DNA of 64,000 nucleotides, taken from the NCBI RefSeq assembly GCF_037975245.1, contig NC_092564.1, positions 22,843,984-22,907,983 on the forward strand. The letters run 5' to 3'. The position numbers were made by a program, and so were the translations under genes. The notes beneath the pieces were generated by a model. It had not been told where the DNA came from. It did no database searches and saw nothing but the letters and a program-made list of their open reading frames with translations. The stretch is from Apostichopus japonicus. Its lineage: Eukaryota > Echinodermata > Holothuroidea > Aspidochirotida > Stichopodidae. This document shows positions 53,901-58,662 of this stretch, piece by piece (positions within the stretch are counted from its first letter, which is position 1; each line of letters opens with the position of its first letter).

Positions 53901-56900
53901 GTGACCATATAATCGCTTCTTGAGGGTGGTTTTGGTTCGCCAACATACTGGATGCCACAAACTCTACAAGAGATCAGACTATAACATTAGTGGTTGTGCA
54001 AGTGATGTCACCCTTATCTTTGTCTGTGAGTTGCATGCTGTGGCTGGTAATGGCATTGGACTCAGCAATGTGGTGGCCGCAGACGATGCATTTAAAACTA
54101 TGATCACATTCGAAACCATGCTGAATGGGAGTGTAGGATGGGAGAGAAGTTAGAGGTGGAACAGTAGCACGCACAAGAAGGTCTCTTAGGTTGTGTGGAG
54201 GTCTGTAGGCGATGGTGTGTTTCATGAATGGCTATCTGGAGTCTATCTGAAGTGAGGAGAATAATGTGGTTGTTAGTGGTGATTTGCTGAAAAGGAGGAA
54301 GATTTGGGTGGAAAGTAACAACCGGAGGGAGCTTGTACATTCTCCCTCCGAGATTTCGACGTCGTCAAAATCTCGTCCCTTTTTGTCCTTCACTGCCAAT
54401 GTAGATGATCTGGATAGGGAGTGGATTCTCTGGATGGCTTGATGCACCCTTCTGGCATTATGGCCCCTACCAGTTTGGTGTTTTCCCAATTTTAAAAGAA
54501 CCTGTATGACAAATGAAAGAGGAGTTGTCAGAGCAATTGCGACAAAGACGAAGTGCTTGACTGTAGGCAATTCCAGACTTACATTGACGGGGATGGCAGC
54601 TAGAAGAATGGAGATACTGGTGTGTGTCTGTGGGCTTGGTGTATAATTCAGTAGAGAGAGAACCATGTCCCTTGTGAACAGTCACATCAAGGAAGTTAAC
54701 CTGTTGGTGAGAGTAATTAGAGGTGAATTTAATGGTGCTGTGGAAGGAATTGATGTGATTCATGAAGGTGAGCAGGCTATCTTCATCAGTGGTCAGGACG
54801 AAGAAGATCTCATCAATATAGCACCACCAGATAAGAGGACAGCCGTGGCTGCACAGAGCATGGGTTCTTCAAGGCTAGACATAAACAGGCAAGCAAAGGA
54901 AGAAAGGAAGAACCATCCTGGTACTCATGGCATGTCTATGAACATGAAATTGTTTTTGGTGAGAATCTGTTGCATGAGAACTTTGATGTCAGATGGGTTG
55001 ACAAGGGTGGACCTTCTTGGGCAGGGCTACACATGTAGCTGCGGTACCTTCAGCATGAGGGATGTTAGTGTAAAGAGAAGTGACGTCGAAAGTACCGATG
55101 ATGGCTGTATTGGGGATTTGATTCATAATATCTTCAAGTTTTCTGAGGAAGTCTGGAGTGTCATGGATGTAAGAATTAATCTGAGGAACAGGAAGTTTGT
55201 TGAAGTGGCATTCTAGACACGGTAGAATGTGGTGCATAGGTTGTGGGGAGACAGGTAAGTGGGGAAGGAAGTAAATAAGGATATCTTCTTGGTGGGGGCC
55301 GAAGGCATATAGATAAGCCCTACAGTAGTCTAGATATTAGCCCTAGCATAGATATTTCCCTTAGCCTAGACATCAGTCCTAGCATAGAGATTAGCCTTAG
55401 CCTAGAGAATATCCATAGCATAGATATTAGCCCTAGGCGAGAAATTTTCCATAGCATAGATGTTAGCCCTAGCGTAGATATCAGGAAGGAAACCTTAAAG
55501 TGGATTATTTAATAGCCTATCCATGATTCTATATTTAAACATCCGATTAAACTTGTTGTACTGAAAAATCATTCAGAAAAATACACATCCGCTCTTGTGT
55601 CAACACTAATGATAATCTCAACACCTTTCTTTAATAAGAACTGAGGGAGAGGAAGTAAAGCATCCATACAGTCAACTGAAATTAAAATAAACACAGGATT
55701 TCCATCAATACCACCCTGCAGCAAGTGTAACGAGAATGTAGTACTTTCCTGAATGAAGAGAATGTAGTACCTGCAGGAGGTACCCTGGAGGTGTACCTGA
55801 GAATGTAGTACCTGGGAGGTTTTTTCAACAAGATACTTCATTGATGCAGTAAGCATCACTATAAACATAATGAAGACTACATTTTGTTATATGTTTCAGA
55901 GCTGGTAAATGCTCTAATAGGTTTACACAAGTAGACACAAGTTTTAGTTCATTAACAACAAGATAACAACTTTGCTGTTCACAAATAAAGTCATACATTA
56001 ATTAAGCTTTGGTCAGTGTCATAGATCCATTCCAATTTACTTTGAATCACTTTTGTGTTTGCATGGGAGCATATAGAAGATATTTTTTGGTTAAGGAAGT
56101 AGAACATCACATGTGTAGGTTAGATCTGTGCAGATCAGCCAGAGACTTTAGCTCCTTGCCAAACTAGCCTAAAATAATTCTGGTGCTTAATTAATAAAAG
56201 CATTAGTCAGTGATAGTGTTCAATAAGTTGTCATCGAGGCCTTTAATGTTCATTATTTAAATTAGAACTAAACTATCAAAACAAGACTCAATTAAAATAA
56301 CATTTTTGGGGATAAATTCTTTGCAAAATGTAAGAAATTATCTCAAACTAACCTTTAACTGTGACATTGAAAGAACATTCGTCAGTATTTTCAGAAACAT
56401 CTTGACAAGAACAAGTCACTATCGTTACACCAACTGGAAAGTCACTTCCGCTTGTTGCATTACAATCTGCTTGAATGTCTGTGTCGATGTTGTCAGAACA
56501 TGATGCCACAAAGTCAACTATTGCAGTGGTTCCTCCTTGCAGACTTGCATTAATAGTTATATGTTCTTGGCAATTAGCCATAGGGGGAGTCACATCTTCA
56601 AAATATAAAAGCAGATAAAAGACTCTCTAGCAATTCTACTCAGACATGGTTCCACTGTAGATTTAACTTATAAAAAGTTAATTAGAAGATGGTACACAGC
56701 TCATTGTACAACTCTAAATATTCTACAAATTGATTGTCACAAACGCTATAGTAAGTCATCTAAAACAGGTTGACAATATATACAGCTGCAGTATATATAA
56801 GGAAACATAAGACAGTCTCTCAAACTAACCTTTAACTGTGATATTGAAAGAACATTCTTCAGTATTTTGAGACAAATCTTGACAAACACAAGTCACTATC

Positions 56901-58287
56901 GTTACACCAACTGGAAAGTCACTTCCGCTTGTTGCATTACAATCAGCTTTAATGTCGGTGTCGACGTTTTCAGAACATGATGCCACAAAATCAACTCTTG
57001 CAGTGGTTCCATTTTGCAGACTTGCATCAGTATCTATATCATTTGGACAGCTAGCCGTAGGATGAGTCACATCTTCATATTATAAAAGCAGACAAGAAAG
57101 GTTAACTAGCAATTGTACTCAGATGTAATAGTATTGTAGATTTAACTGTTGGAAGGTGCTAAGAAAAAAACTTGCTCATTGTCTAACTATAAATTTGCAA
57201 CAAAATGATGGTCACAAAAGCTACAGTATGTCGTCTTAAAGATGTTGCCAATAAATGTAGTTGCAAGTGTTAGCCACATATCATAAAATCTACCAGTACT
57301 TTTGTTTTTCAAGCCAGAAGAATGTCTCAAACTGGTTAACACTTGTCTTTACAACTTTCATCCAAGGAAGTAAATCATCATGGGTATATGTATAGGTGAC
57401 AGCTTTGTTGTTCATCAATAAAGTTAAACATTAATATAGCTTTGGTCAGTCTGAATTATCATAAAAGGCCCATTTTGATACTTTTCTGTGTTTGAAAGGG
57501 AGCAAAAGGAGAGATTTTTGGTCAAGGAAGTGAAAGAGTGGCATAAGAAGGTACTTTTGAGTGGGGGGACTGAAGACTGATGGCCGGCCTGGTGGAGGGG
57601 ATAAACGGGAGGGGGTGTCCCCCTCCCCTTTGGAATTTGTTTGCATTTCCAGGTGGCCTCAGATGCAATTTGGTGCAATATAGCACACTTCAACACCCAC
57701 TTTATCTTGTAAATAATTTTCACCTGGCCTTAATTAGATGCATTTTGGTGCTCCAAATGAGATTTTTTATTCTCCCGGTTCCTACGTCCTTGAAGTAAGA
57801 TCTGTGCAGATCAGCCACTGAGTTAAGCTTCTTGGCAAACTACTGCAGCCAACCAATTTGGTGCTTGATCGATTTTAAGCAATTTGTCTGTGATAGAGTT
57901 CAGTAACTACCCATTGAATGAATTAACTGGGCTTTTAATGTTTTTATTTATAATGGAATTAAACTATCAAAACAAGACTTCAACAGCTAGCATTTTTTTC
58001 AAAATTCTTCACAAGTATGTAAGAAATTCTCTCGAACTAACCTTTGACTGTGACGGTGAAAGAACATTCGTCAGTTATATTTTGAGACAAATCTTCACAA
58101 GAACAAGTCACTGTCATTACTCCCACTGGAAATTCACTTCCGCTTGTTGCATTACAATCAGCTTGAATGTCTGTGTCATTGTTATCAGAACATGATGCCA
58201 CAAAATCAACTCTTGCAGTGGTTCCTCCTTGAAGACTTGCATCAGTAGTTATATTTTCTTGACAACTAGCTAAAGGAGCAGTCACAT
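14062..58287 (-). CDS. HYR-repeat adhesion G-protein-coupled receptor, multi-exon, 5' end not found
   Basis: The gene is assembled from 21 exons defined by GT-AG sites and matching phases: 58287-58042, 57072-56830, 56595-56353, 53137-52895, 52642-52400, 48590-48348, 39447-39418, 34242-33991, 33386-33325, 32155-31999, 30410-30305, 29479-29349, 29145-28990, 27694-27289, 26900-26719, 25618-25472, 23989-23880, 22909-22647, 17343-17277 and 14968-14062 on the minus strand, with the first HYR exon possibly preceded by others (20 listed, plus the missing start exon or exons). About 1,478 codons are visible. Domain order is HYR x6, T-rich linker, Ig, unassigned segment, HRM-like, GAIN, GPS (HLT cleavage site), seven membrane segments, acidic tail. 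In this family the GAIN domain self-cleaves at the GPS and a tethered peptide activates the 7TM part. Ligand and G protein cannot be read from sequence. No signal peptide is seen, so the start is missing. Two lesions are noted: a lost acceptor in HYR exon 4 and a 1-bp shift in the HRM exon. Confidence 0.88.
15648..15736. repeat. Direct duplication in a receptor intron
   Basis: The segment tttaaatctgtcattattat, continuing through atggtttaactcat, occurs twice about 52 bp apart. It is a short tandem duplication with no coding content, in the 2.3-kb intron between the last exon and the 17.3-kb exon. Confidence 0.75.
16380..16925 (+). pseudogene. 3' fragment of a CR1/L2-like LINE
   Basis: Plus-strand translation gives LDYCNSLYVNLPVSQI, then LQRIQNAA, and after frame changes TRYGDRAFSVAAPSLWNE followed by FFKRQLKNF. 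This is the conserved C-terminal region of CR1/L2-like LINE proteins. It ends in the LINE-like 3' tail tattaagcgctatataaatg. It lies antisense in a receptor intron and is broken by stops. Confidence 0.8.
17277..17343 (-). CDS. Receptor exon, TM4 end and extracellular loop 2
   Basis: This is a 67-bp exon, phase 1 to 2, with acceptor TTTGCAG and donor ATTA/gtaagt. It encodes GAPAVIVIACVSCSPDSYA and the loop-2 cysteine in SCDY, which would pair with the TM3 cysteine. Large introns containing mobile elements lie on both sides. Confidence 0.88.
17640..18200 (+). pseudogene. Fragment of an L1-type LINE reverse-transcriptase C terminus
   Basis: Frames at 17657-17941 and 17839-18051 encode AAIPREWK, then LPFVAIRDTKVQYFQLTF and INRNIDTNSSLHKIK, followed by a decayed FWSCPVTQIFG box at about 18067-18100. 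This order resembles the region after the catalytic core in L1/Tx1-clade elements. It lies inside the 5.3-kb receptor intron between the ECL2 exon and the TM2-4 exon, antisense to the gene. Confidence 0.65.
19577..20140 (-). CDS. Small C2H2 zinc-finger protein with duplicated C-terminal motif
   Basis: This is an intact 187-codon frame in a receptor intron, on the same strand as the receptor. Residues 5-26 form one C2H2 finger (C5, C8, H21, H26, with spacing C-x2-C-x12-H-x4-H). Residues 36-117 are acidic and serine-rich. The C terminus has two copies, 40 residues apart, of a 28-residue unit that starts YDAVETWM (120-147 and 160-187), with L-x-L/Q-LNKA and an HGMKNK or HGLKNK end. The inverted flanks suggest it belongs to a mobile element. 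I do not recognise the family. DNA binding is inferred from the finger; the role of the repeat is unknown. Confidence 0.65.
   Translation of the reverse strand: MRFHCKICNKEFNRHFNLRGHESIIHASNQKAGMITDSEDDTDNVNGKERYVNMRRVSVKYKHRESGSTDDRSEEGNDLVDTEGSNEHNSSDEPSETSDGTSSSSEDDDGDDDEDGKRTYDAVETWMHLLELNKAMSKILHHGMKNKEKSDKEEEGDNVYDAVETWMTLSQLNKAIKKVLRHGLKNK
20268..20480. repeat. GC-tct tandem array next to the zinc-finger element
   Basis: Units of roughly 20-60 bp are built from gctcacggtgtgctcttttg and ttgagtcactcattttatgc, repeated four to five times with variation. The words are those of the inverted end of the element, so this looks like amplification of a terminal repeat. Confidence 0.8.
21941..22250 (+). 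repeat. ~92-bp tandem duplication with decaying copies
   Basis: Two nearly identical 92-bp units start at ggaatttgggtcygttacaa (21941 and 22033). They are followed by shorter variants sharing gattgcacgggtg and gtacatctct to about 22250. The array sits in a receptor intron, about 400 bp on the 3' side of the TM2-4 exon in transcript sense. Confidence 0.85.
22291..22364. other. Near-perfect 31-bp hairpin
   Basis: Left arm 22291-22321 (starts aggtagaagttaaggctgac) pairs with right arm 22334-22364, with only two mismatches over 31 bp and a 12-nt loop (caaccgatgaaa). It could be a microRNA-like precursor on either strand, a small palindromic element or a chance remnant. No expression evidence can be read from DNA. 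Confidence 0.75.
22647..22909 (-). CDS. Receptor exon, TM2, TM3 and start of TM4
   Basis: This is a 263-bp exon, phase 2 to 1, with acceptor TACCACAG and donor ATGGG/gtgagt. It encodes intracellular loop 1 (KLRSNRPKQIILNLSIS), TM2 (LLGLYFCFVIG), the TM3 cysteine (YGICVSFG) and TM3 (HFFLLASVTWMSIEAVNMY), the adhesion-family core. It ends in ACVIGWG at TM4. Confidence 0.93.
23105..23580. repeat. Degenerate ~25-28-bp tandem repeat
   Basis: About 17 imperfect units carry the words agctagcatacct and cacctgcaactagctagc. It is located in the receptor intron between the TM1 and TM2-4 exons. Divergence increases toward the 3' end. Confidence 0.8.
23880..23989 (-). CDS. Receptor exon, transmembrane helix 1
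   Basis: This is a 110-bp exon, phase 0 to 2, with acceptor ATTTCAG and donor AGCAA/gtaagc. It encodes the start of the 7TM domain: a short DVHGSIESKA linker, then a hydrophobic helix from LDIFSIIGCV to IVIIVTYL, ending in LSS and the first lysine of intracellular loop 1. Confidence 0.9.
24932..25391. mobile_element. TTAA-flanked TIR element (piggyBac-like MITE)
   Basis: Both ends carry TTAA followed, reading inward, by aggggacacaagcccattt on the left and aggagacacaaacccagtc on the right (opposite strand), giving about 16 matching bases. The TTAA target site is the piggyBac-type choice. It is about 460 bp with no coding frame, in the intron between the GPS and TM1 exons. Confidence 0.65.
25472..25618 (-). 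CDS. GPS cleavage-motif exon of the receptor
   Basis: This is a 147-bp exon, phase 0-0, with acceptor TTCTCAG and donor CTTGTT/gtgagt. It holds the GPCR proteolysis site: CAYWN, then GW, then YRCKSNHLTNFAVLV. The catalytic H-L-T triplet is intact, so self-cleavage between L and T is expected. Known GPS motifs have four cysteines. Here the first (CAYW) and third (YRC) are present, while the second is replaced by Ile (GITTV) and the fourth by Ser (CKSNH). Confidence 0.92.
26719..26900 (-). CDS. GAIN domain exon 3 of the receptor
   Basis: This is a 182-bp exon, phase 1 to 0, with acceptor GTTCAG and donor AGAG/gtatgt. It encodes about 60 residues: the strand RVTVALVFTVHRTAVLF, the NSLIISASP strand typical of GAIN-B, and a linker (DLPDESNIETT) reaching HPKE just before the GPS exon. 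Confidence 0.85.
27289..27694 (-). CDS. GAIN domain exon 2 of the receptor
   Basis: This is a 406-bp exon, phase 0 to 1, with acceptor ATATAG and donor AATG/gtagag. It encodes about 135 residues: a helical VVNTIDNVVQA start, an SSEILQAFSHQLDNV helix, then beta-rich NVAQIDISIFATVEY and the KIVLTPNL region. This matches the passage from GAIN subdomain A to B in adhesion receptors, where a long helix precedes the beta-sandwich. Confidence 0.85.
28990..29145 (-). CDS. GAIN domain exon 1 of the receptor
   Basis: This is a 156-bp exon, phase 0-0, with acceptor CTTACAG and donor CCAG/gtaaac. It encodes 52 residues of helical character (FYVAEVLVNLTES, then ENIDIVAQCLEKV), as expected for the helical subdomain A of the GAIN fold that holds the autoproteolysis site further on. 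Confidence 0.82.
29349..29479 (-). CDS. HRM-like exon 2 of the receptor
   Basis: This is a 131-bp exon, phase 1 to 0, with acceptor TTCACAG. The donor is read at GAG/gtatac; a second phase-0 donor, CAG/gtacaa at 29403, would shorten it by 54 bp and could be used alternatively. It encodes the CRC pair and an acidic W-D-D-P segment (EAVWDDPVIVQ), resembling the C-terminal half of an HRM domain before GAIN. The exon ending is therefore less certain than its start. Confidence 0.72.
30305..30410 (-). CDS. HRM-like exon of the receptor with a 1-bp frameshift
   Basis: The acceptor is TACGCAG and the donor TCAG/gtaagt. The 106-bp exon should be 105 bp to join its neighbours (phase 1 on both sides). 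The first part reads SYCKTGTVNTEYGKIEF in the incoming frame, and the remainder (PNAFLGVEVNSIKRALTS) reads in the next frame. The switch falls at a run of four C (minus strand) where three would restore the frame. The pattern of Cys, T-V-N-T, YG, FP and G fits the start of a hormone-receptor-motif (HRM) region. As given, translation would stop just after the C run. Confidence 0.72.
30785..31765 (+). repeat. 50-bp minisatellite array with 100-bp higher-order units
   Basis: About 19 copies of a 50-bp unit contain ccccattgggccctgctcta and atcatttgatacactgtatg. Between about 31020 and 31270 two variant units alternate (one with gtctaggtaaaattatttga), forming a 100-bp higher-order repeat. The array is in a receptor intron between the second unassigned exon and the first HRM exon. 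Confidence 0.95.
31999..32155 (-). CDS. Receptor exon, unassigned extracellular segment, part 2
   Basis: This is a 157-bp exon, phase 0 to 1, with acceptor TTTTTTAG and donor AACT/gtgagt. It encodes about 52 residues with several N-glycosylation sequons (NVT, NLT, NIT) and a KWKDWN segment just before the HRM-like exon. The two minisatellite arrays lie in the introns on either side of it (22-bp array 5', 50-bp array 3'). Confidence 0.8.
32240..33080 (+). repeat. 22-bp minisatellite array
   Basis: About 38 imperfect copies of a 22-bp unit built from aaaccatgccagataccagt. The length varies between units. It lies in the receptor intron between the two unassigned extracellular exons, one small exon away from the 50-bp array. 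Confidence 0.93.
33325..33386 (-). CDS. Receptor exon, unassigned extracellular segment, part 1
   Basis: This is a 62-bp exon, phase 1 to 0, with donor CACG/gtacgt. The acceptor is read at CAAAG, 11 bases upstream of an alternative GAAG, because only this choice agrees in phase with the Ig exon. It encodes about 20 residues (DYLKFTLSVFNQS and onward). Together with the next exon it could be a small SEA-like segment, but the match is too short to claim. Confidence 0.7.
33991..34242 (-). CDS. Ig-like domain exon of the receptor
   Basis: This is a 252-bp exon, phase 1-1, with acceptor TTAACAG and donor AGTG/gtaagg. It encodes one Ig domain opening DPPTI, with the first cysteine in LSCDAKN, the core tryptophan in VSWTR, and the D-x-G-x-Y-x-C pattern near the end (NQGSYVCTA). 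It sits between the HYR stalk and the membrane-proximal HRM-GAIN part, as in other adhesion receptors. Confidence 0.87.
34755..35130 (-). pseudogene. 3' fragment of a LINE, minus strand
   Basis: On the minus strand, broken frames give RRFVIDVCNFFF, then a VVNEWNDLPE box, SGFMNAW, and a 3' tail ending in a tagtttagtttag-like repeat. The VVNxWNxLPE block is typical of the C terminus of several non-LTR retrotransposon clades. A second, shorter 3' end of the same family lies at about 58663-58790. It is in the intron between the micro-exon and the Ig exon. Confidence 0.65.
36060..39360. mobile_element. TIR-bounded element with seven copies of a 13-bp motif
   Basis: The ends are atatggtcaattcca (36060-36074) and its exact reverse complement at 39346-39360. 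Inside, a 13-mer TCAYRCGAGTCAC occurs seven times in the same orientation at 38031, 38197, 38211, 38938, 38960, 39151 and 39331, the last just inside the right end. No transposase is recognised. The left half (about 36250-37865) is T/G-rich and may be a separate LTR-like insertion. The element lies in the intron between the micro-exon and the Ig exon. Confidence 0.55.
39418..39447 (-). CDS. 30-nt linker micro-exon of the receptor
   Basis: The acceptor is GACAG and the donor CTAG/gtgagt. The exon is exactly 30 nt and phase 1-1, adding ten residues (EITTTEAPSL). The threonine and proline content suggests a short O-glycosylated spacer between the HYR stalk and the Ig domain. Its symmetric phase makes it skippable. 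Good splice sites and phase agreement support it; the small size leaves some doubt. Confidence 0.65.
40031..40218 (-). mobile_element. tRNA-derived SINE, copy 2
   Basis: This shares the body of copies 1 and 3 (aagaagcc, ttggcttatcaaagcc, aagctgacc, and the catgattatgaa block). The tRNA head is mostly lost: ctcgggacctatgat remains of the B-box end. Confidence 0.7.
40320..40845 (-). repeat. Partial HYR-cassette intron without its exon
   Basis: The segment beginning aaattgatggtcgcaaacgc matches intron sequence that follows the HYR exons at 48.7, 52.8, 53.3, 56.7, 57.2 and 58.4 kb. The part of the cassette that would hold the HYR exon is missing here. It is the remnant of a truncated seventh cassette copy, continuing at 47682 after the DIRS insertion. 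Confidence 0.6.
41430..41545. other. DIRS internal complementary region
   Basis: The words ggtaagtgggtcactcgtaa and accagtaagttttatcat are inverted copies of the left element end. The words directly after them (atttactttggtccccactt onward) are the inverted right element end. The junction at about 41493-41494 therefore marks both true ends of the element and supports the boundaries 40846 and 47681. Confidence 0.8.
41595..42347 (-). pseudogene. Decayed DIRS tyrosine recombinase
   Basis: Minus-strand frames (41595-42005 and, shifted, 42081-42347) give VRALKWYLNRTQDF, DTLSRCLVETIRL, a MAHNSRG box in the position of the H-x-x-R catalytic motif, and CYLSDI at the position of the catalytic tyrosine. 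The order matches the recombinase that replaces an integrase in DIRS/Ngaro retrotransposons. Frameshifts and loss of conserved tryptophans indicate decay. Confidence 0.7.
42392..42767 (-). pseudogene. Decayed DIRS RNase H region
   Basis: The minus-strand frame contains LSDNTTVVTY, then HGGTRSERL, and ENVMAEALRDGP, corresponding to the RNase H part of DIRS-type polyproteins (DNTTVV, GGTRS and the N-x-x-AD-x-LSR box in active copies). In the last box the D-x-LSR residues are altered. Upstream reverse-transcriptase sequence is not recognisable, probably displaced by later insertions. Confidence 0.65.
43463..43681 (-). mobile_element. tRNA-derived SINE, copy 3, with intact A and B boxes
   Basis: The minus strand starts ggtctatagctcagttagct (A-box region), followed by a B box (GTTCAAGTC) about 35 bases on and a body shared with the copies at 7.3 and 40.0 kb, ending near 43463. 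This is the most complete head of the three. It is nested inside the DIRS element. Confidence 0.8.
43838..44018. mobile_element. Small AACGTT-rich palindromic element (MITE-like)
   Basis: The left end ttatgataacgttatttgtg and the right end, on the opposite strand, gttatcataacatttaatac are related inverted sequences. Inner words gtggtgta and acaccac also pair. It is about 180 bp, without coding content, abutting the 44025-45906 element. Confidence 0.4.
44025..45906. mobile_element. 1.88-kb TIR element with 6-bp target duplication
   Basis: Both ends start cagggttctgcc (reverse complement at 45895-45906), and both flanks carry cgtacc (44019-44024 and 45907-45912), a 6-bp target-site duplication. 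The start resembles a second copy seen at about 63460-63560 (shared actatctaagcggag and gccaccatcggttggcgcg). Near the right end is a perfect GC palindrome, ggtcgggcccgacc. The internal frame at 44874-45146 (90 codons, CFLCG) has no recognised family. It is inside the DIRS element. Confidence 0.7.
46309..46415. repeat. Three ~48-bp units with a TGGCA-n3-TGCCA core
   Basis: Three tandem units begin tttcctggcagtttgccaag, ttcctagcactttgccaagt and cttcctggcagtttgccaag. The core TGGC-n5-GCCA is a nuclear factor I type dyad in two of them. They lie in the DIRS right half. Confidence 0.6.
46769..46965. repeat. CT-rich low-complexity block with a duplicated leader
   Basis: The word gcaccttgggtggcaaa, followed by ctcctcctctctctc, occurs at about 46768 and 46884, each followed by CT-rich sequence. 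Reading frames over it (Leu/Ser-rich on one strand, Arg/Glu-rich on the other) are composition artefacts. Confidence 0.75.
48348..48590 (-). CDS. HYR domain exon 6 of the receptor
   Basis: This is a 243-bp exon, phase 1-1, with acceptor GAAG and donor AAAG/gttagt. It encodes one HYR domain (VDFVASCSDN, FPVG, VTCSCED), closest in its opening to exon 1 (CQENIT). It is the last HYR unit. In the transcript it should join the micro-exon at 39.4 kb across an intron that contains the DIRS element. Confidence 0.87.
49050..52164. mobile_element. 3.1-kb TIR element in the HYR region
   Basis: The left end ttagggaagcctcgcaaat (about 49047) and the right end (opposite strand, about 52168) share ttagggaagcctcgcaaat, followed by taaC/CGcc blocks and a gggccgg/ccggccc motif. 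The cassette copy at 56.11 kb (gtgtaggttagatctgtgca) shows the site without the insertion. Interior 49.85-50.35 kb resembles 44.4-44.9 kb in inverted orientation, so the two elements share an ancestor or one carries a copy of the other. A single degenerate zinc-knuckle-like CQNCKSGHLAK segment occurs near 51957. No transposase is recognised. Confidence 0.6.
52400..52642 (-). CDS. HYR domain exon 5 of the receptor
   Basis: This is a 243-bp exon, phase 1-1, with acceptor AAAG and donor ATAG/gtaagt. It encodes one HYR domain with VDFVASCSDN, FPVG and VTCSCED. It differs from its sisters near the FPVG strand (SQRKFPVG where the others have SGSDFPVG or SGSEFPVG) and ends VIG instead of VKG. Confidence 0.87.
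52895..53137 (-). CDS. HYR domain exon 4 of the receptor, acceptor site lost
   Basis: This 243-bp open HYR unit has a normal donor (AAAG/gttagt) and a normal domain (VEFVTSCSDN, FPVG, VTCSCED). The position where all five sister exons have an AG acceptor reads AA here (GAAA before ATGTGAC on the minus strand). No AG lies in the roughly 20 bases upstream, and the nearest downstream AG falls inside the domain and shifts the frame. Because the exon is phase 1-1, skipping it would keep the receptor in frame. The protein-level sequence still looks constrained, so the loss is recent, polymorphic or an assembly error. Confidence 0.7.
53320..55237 (-). pseudogene. 5'-truncated Penelope-like element (reverse transcriptase plus GIY-YIG endonuclease)
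   Basis: Minus-strand frames give, in order, SYIHDTPDFLRKLEDIM and GTFDVTSLYTNIPH (54989-55237), the catalytic CYIDEIFF box at about 54800-54830 (YIDD in most relatives), VNFLDVTVHKG and ELYTKPTDTHQYLHSSSC (54467-54763), and further on a CRVCGIQYVG segment and RLYGHRSTVN at about 53880-53970, matching a GIY-YIG endonuclease. This order is diagnostic of Penelope-like elements. Several frameshifts disable it. The 3' junction (about 53320) lies in the HYR-cassette intron, where relatives read ctaaaacatgttg. Confidence 0.85.
55208..55275. mobile_element. Lone DIRS terminal repeat fragment
   Basis: The words acacggtagaatgtggtgca and taggttgtggggagacaggt, then aagtggggaaggaagtaaat, match the right end of the DIRS element at 47628-47681 almost base for base. 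No DIRS body accompanies it. It abuts the truncated 5' side of the Penelope-like element. Confidence 0.75.
55320..55490. repeat. ~18/36-bp tandem repeat, ctagcatagatattagcc type
   Basis: Nine or so variants of tagccctagcatagatatta and tagcctagasattag are in tandem, in the intron between HYR exons 3 and 4. Confidence 0.85.
56353..56595 (-). CDS. HYR domain exon 3 of the receptor
   Basis: This is a 243-bp exon, phase 1-1, with acceptor GAAG and donor AAAG/gttagt. It encodes one HYR domain (VDFVASCSDN, FPVG, VTCSCQD). It belongs to the subtype that starts TPP and has CQE in its first strand, like exons 1 and 6, whereas exons 2, 4 and 5 have CPNDID. Confidence 0.87.
56830..57072 (-). CDS. HYR domain exon 2 of the receptor
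   Basis: This is a 243-bp exon, phase 1-1, with intact splice sites. It encodes one HYR domain opening with a THPTASCPNDID segment and carrying FPVG and an altered VTCVCQD in place of VTCSCED. With HYR exon 3 (start-to-start spacing about 477 bp) it forms a two-exon block that looks like a duplicate of the block made by exons 4 and 5. Confidence 0.87.
57575..57670. repeat. Interspersed repeat fragment with a gtgtccccctcc core
   Basis: The sequence has ggagggggtgtccccctccc, a near-palindromic core, followed by tttgcatttccaggtggcct. The layout suggests a fragment of an interspersed element. No coding content. It lies between HYR exons 1 and 2. Confidence 0.35.
58042..58287 (-). CDS. HYR domain exon 1 of the receptor
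   Basis: This 246-bp exon is phase 1 at both ends, with acceptor GAAG and donor AAAG/gttagt. It encodes one HYR (hyalin repeat) domain of about 82 residues, an Ig-like beta-sandwich fold common in extracellular adhesion proteins. The key motifs are VDFVASCSDN, FPVG and VTCSCED, followed by F-x-V-T-V-K at the end. It carries one more codon than the other five copies (an inserted residue before DEC). It is the most 5' exon I can assign; further HYR or signal-peptide exons may lie upstream. Confidence 0.87.
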
Positions 58288-58662
58288 CTTCAAATGATAA
58301 AAGCAGACAAGAAAGATTAACTAGCAAATGTATTCAGATGTGAGTCTAACTATTTGAAAGCCATAAAAAGGGAAACAGCTCATTGTCCAATGCAAATTCA
58401 ACAAATTTATGGTCATGAAAGCATATTGTCTAAAACATGCTGGCAATAAATGCGCTCTGCAAGTGAATGTCACCCACATATCGCAAAATCTACTACTAAT
58501 GATTTTTTGTTTGTAATTAGCCAAAAGAACGTCCAAAACTGGTTTACACAGGTCTGTGTTCATATTGCACAAGTTTCAGTCAAGGAAGTACAACATCACT
58601 GGTGAACTGTAGGTAACAACTGCAATTAGTTCAGAAACAGGGTGAAACATTAAAATAGCTTT

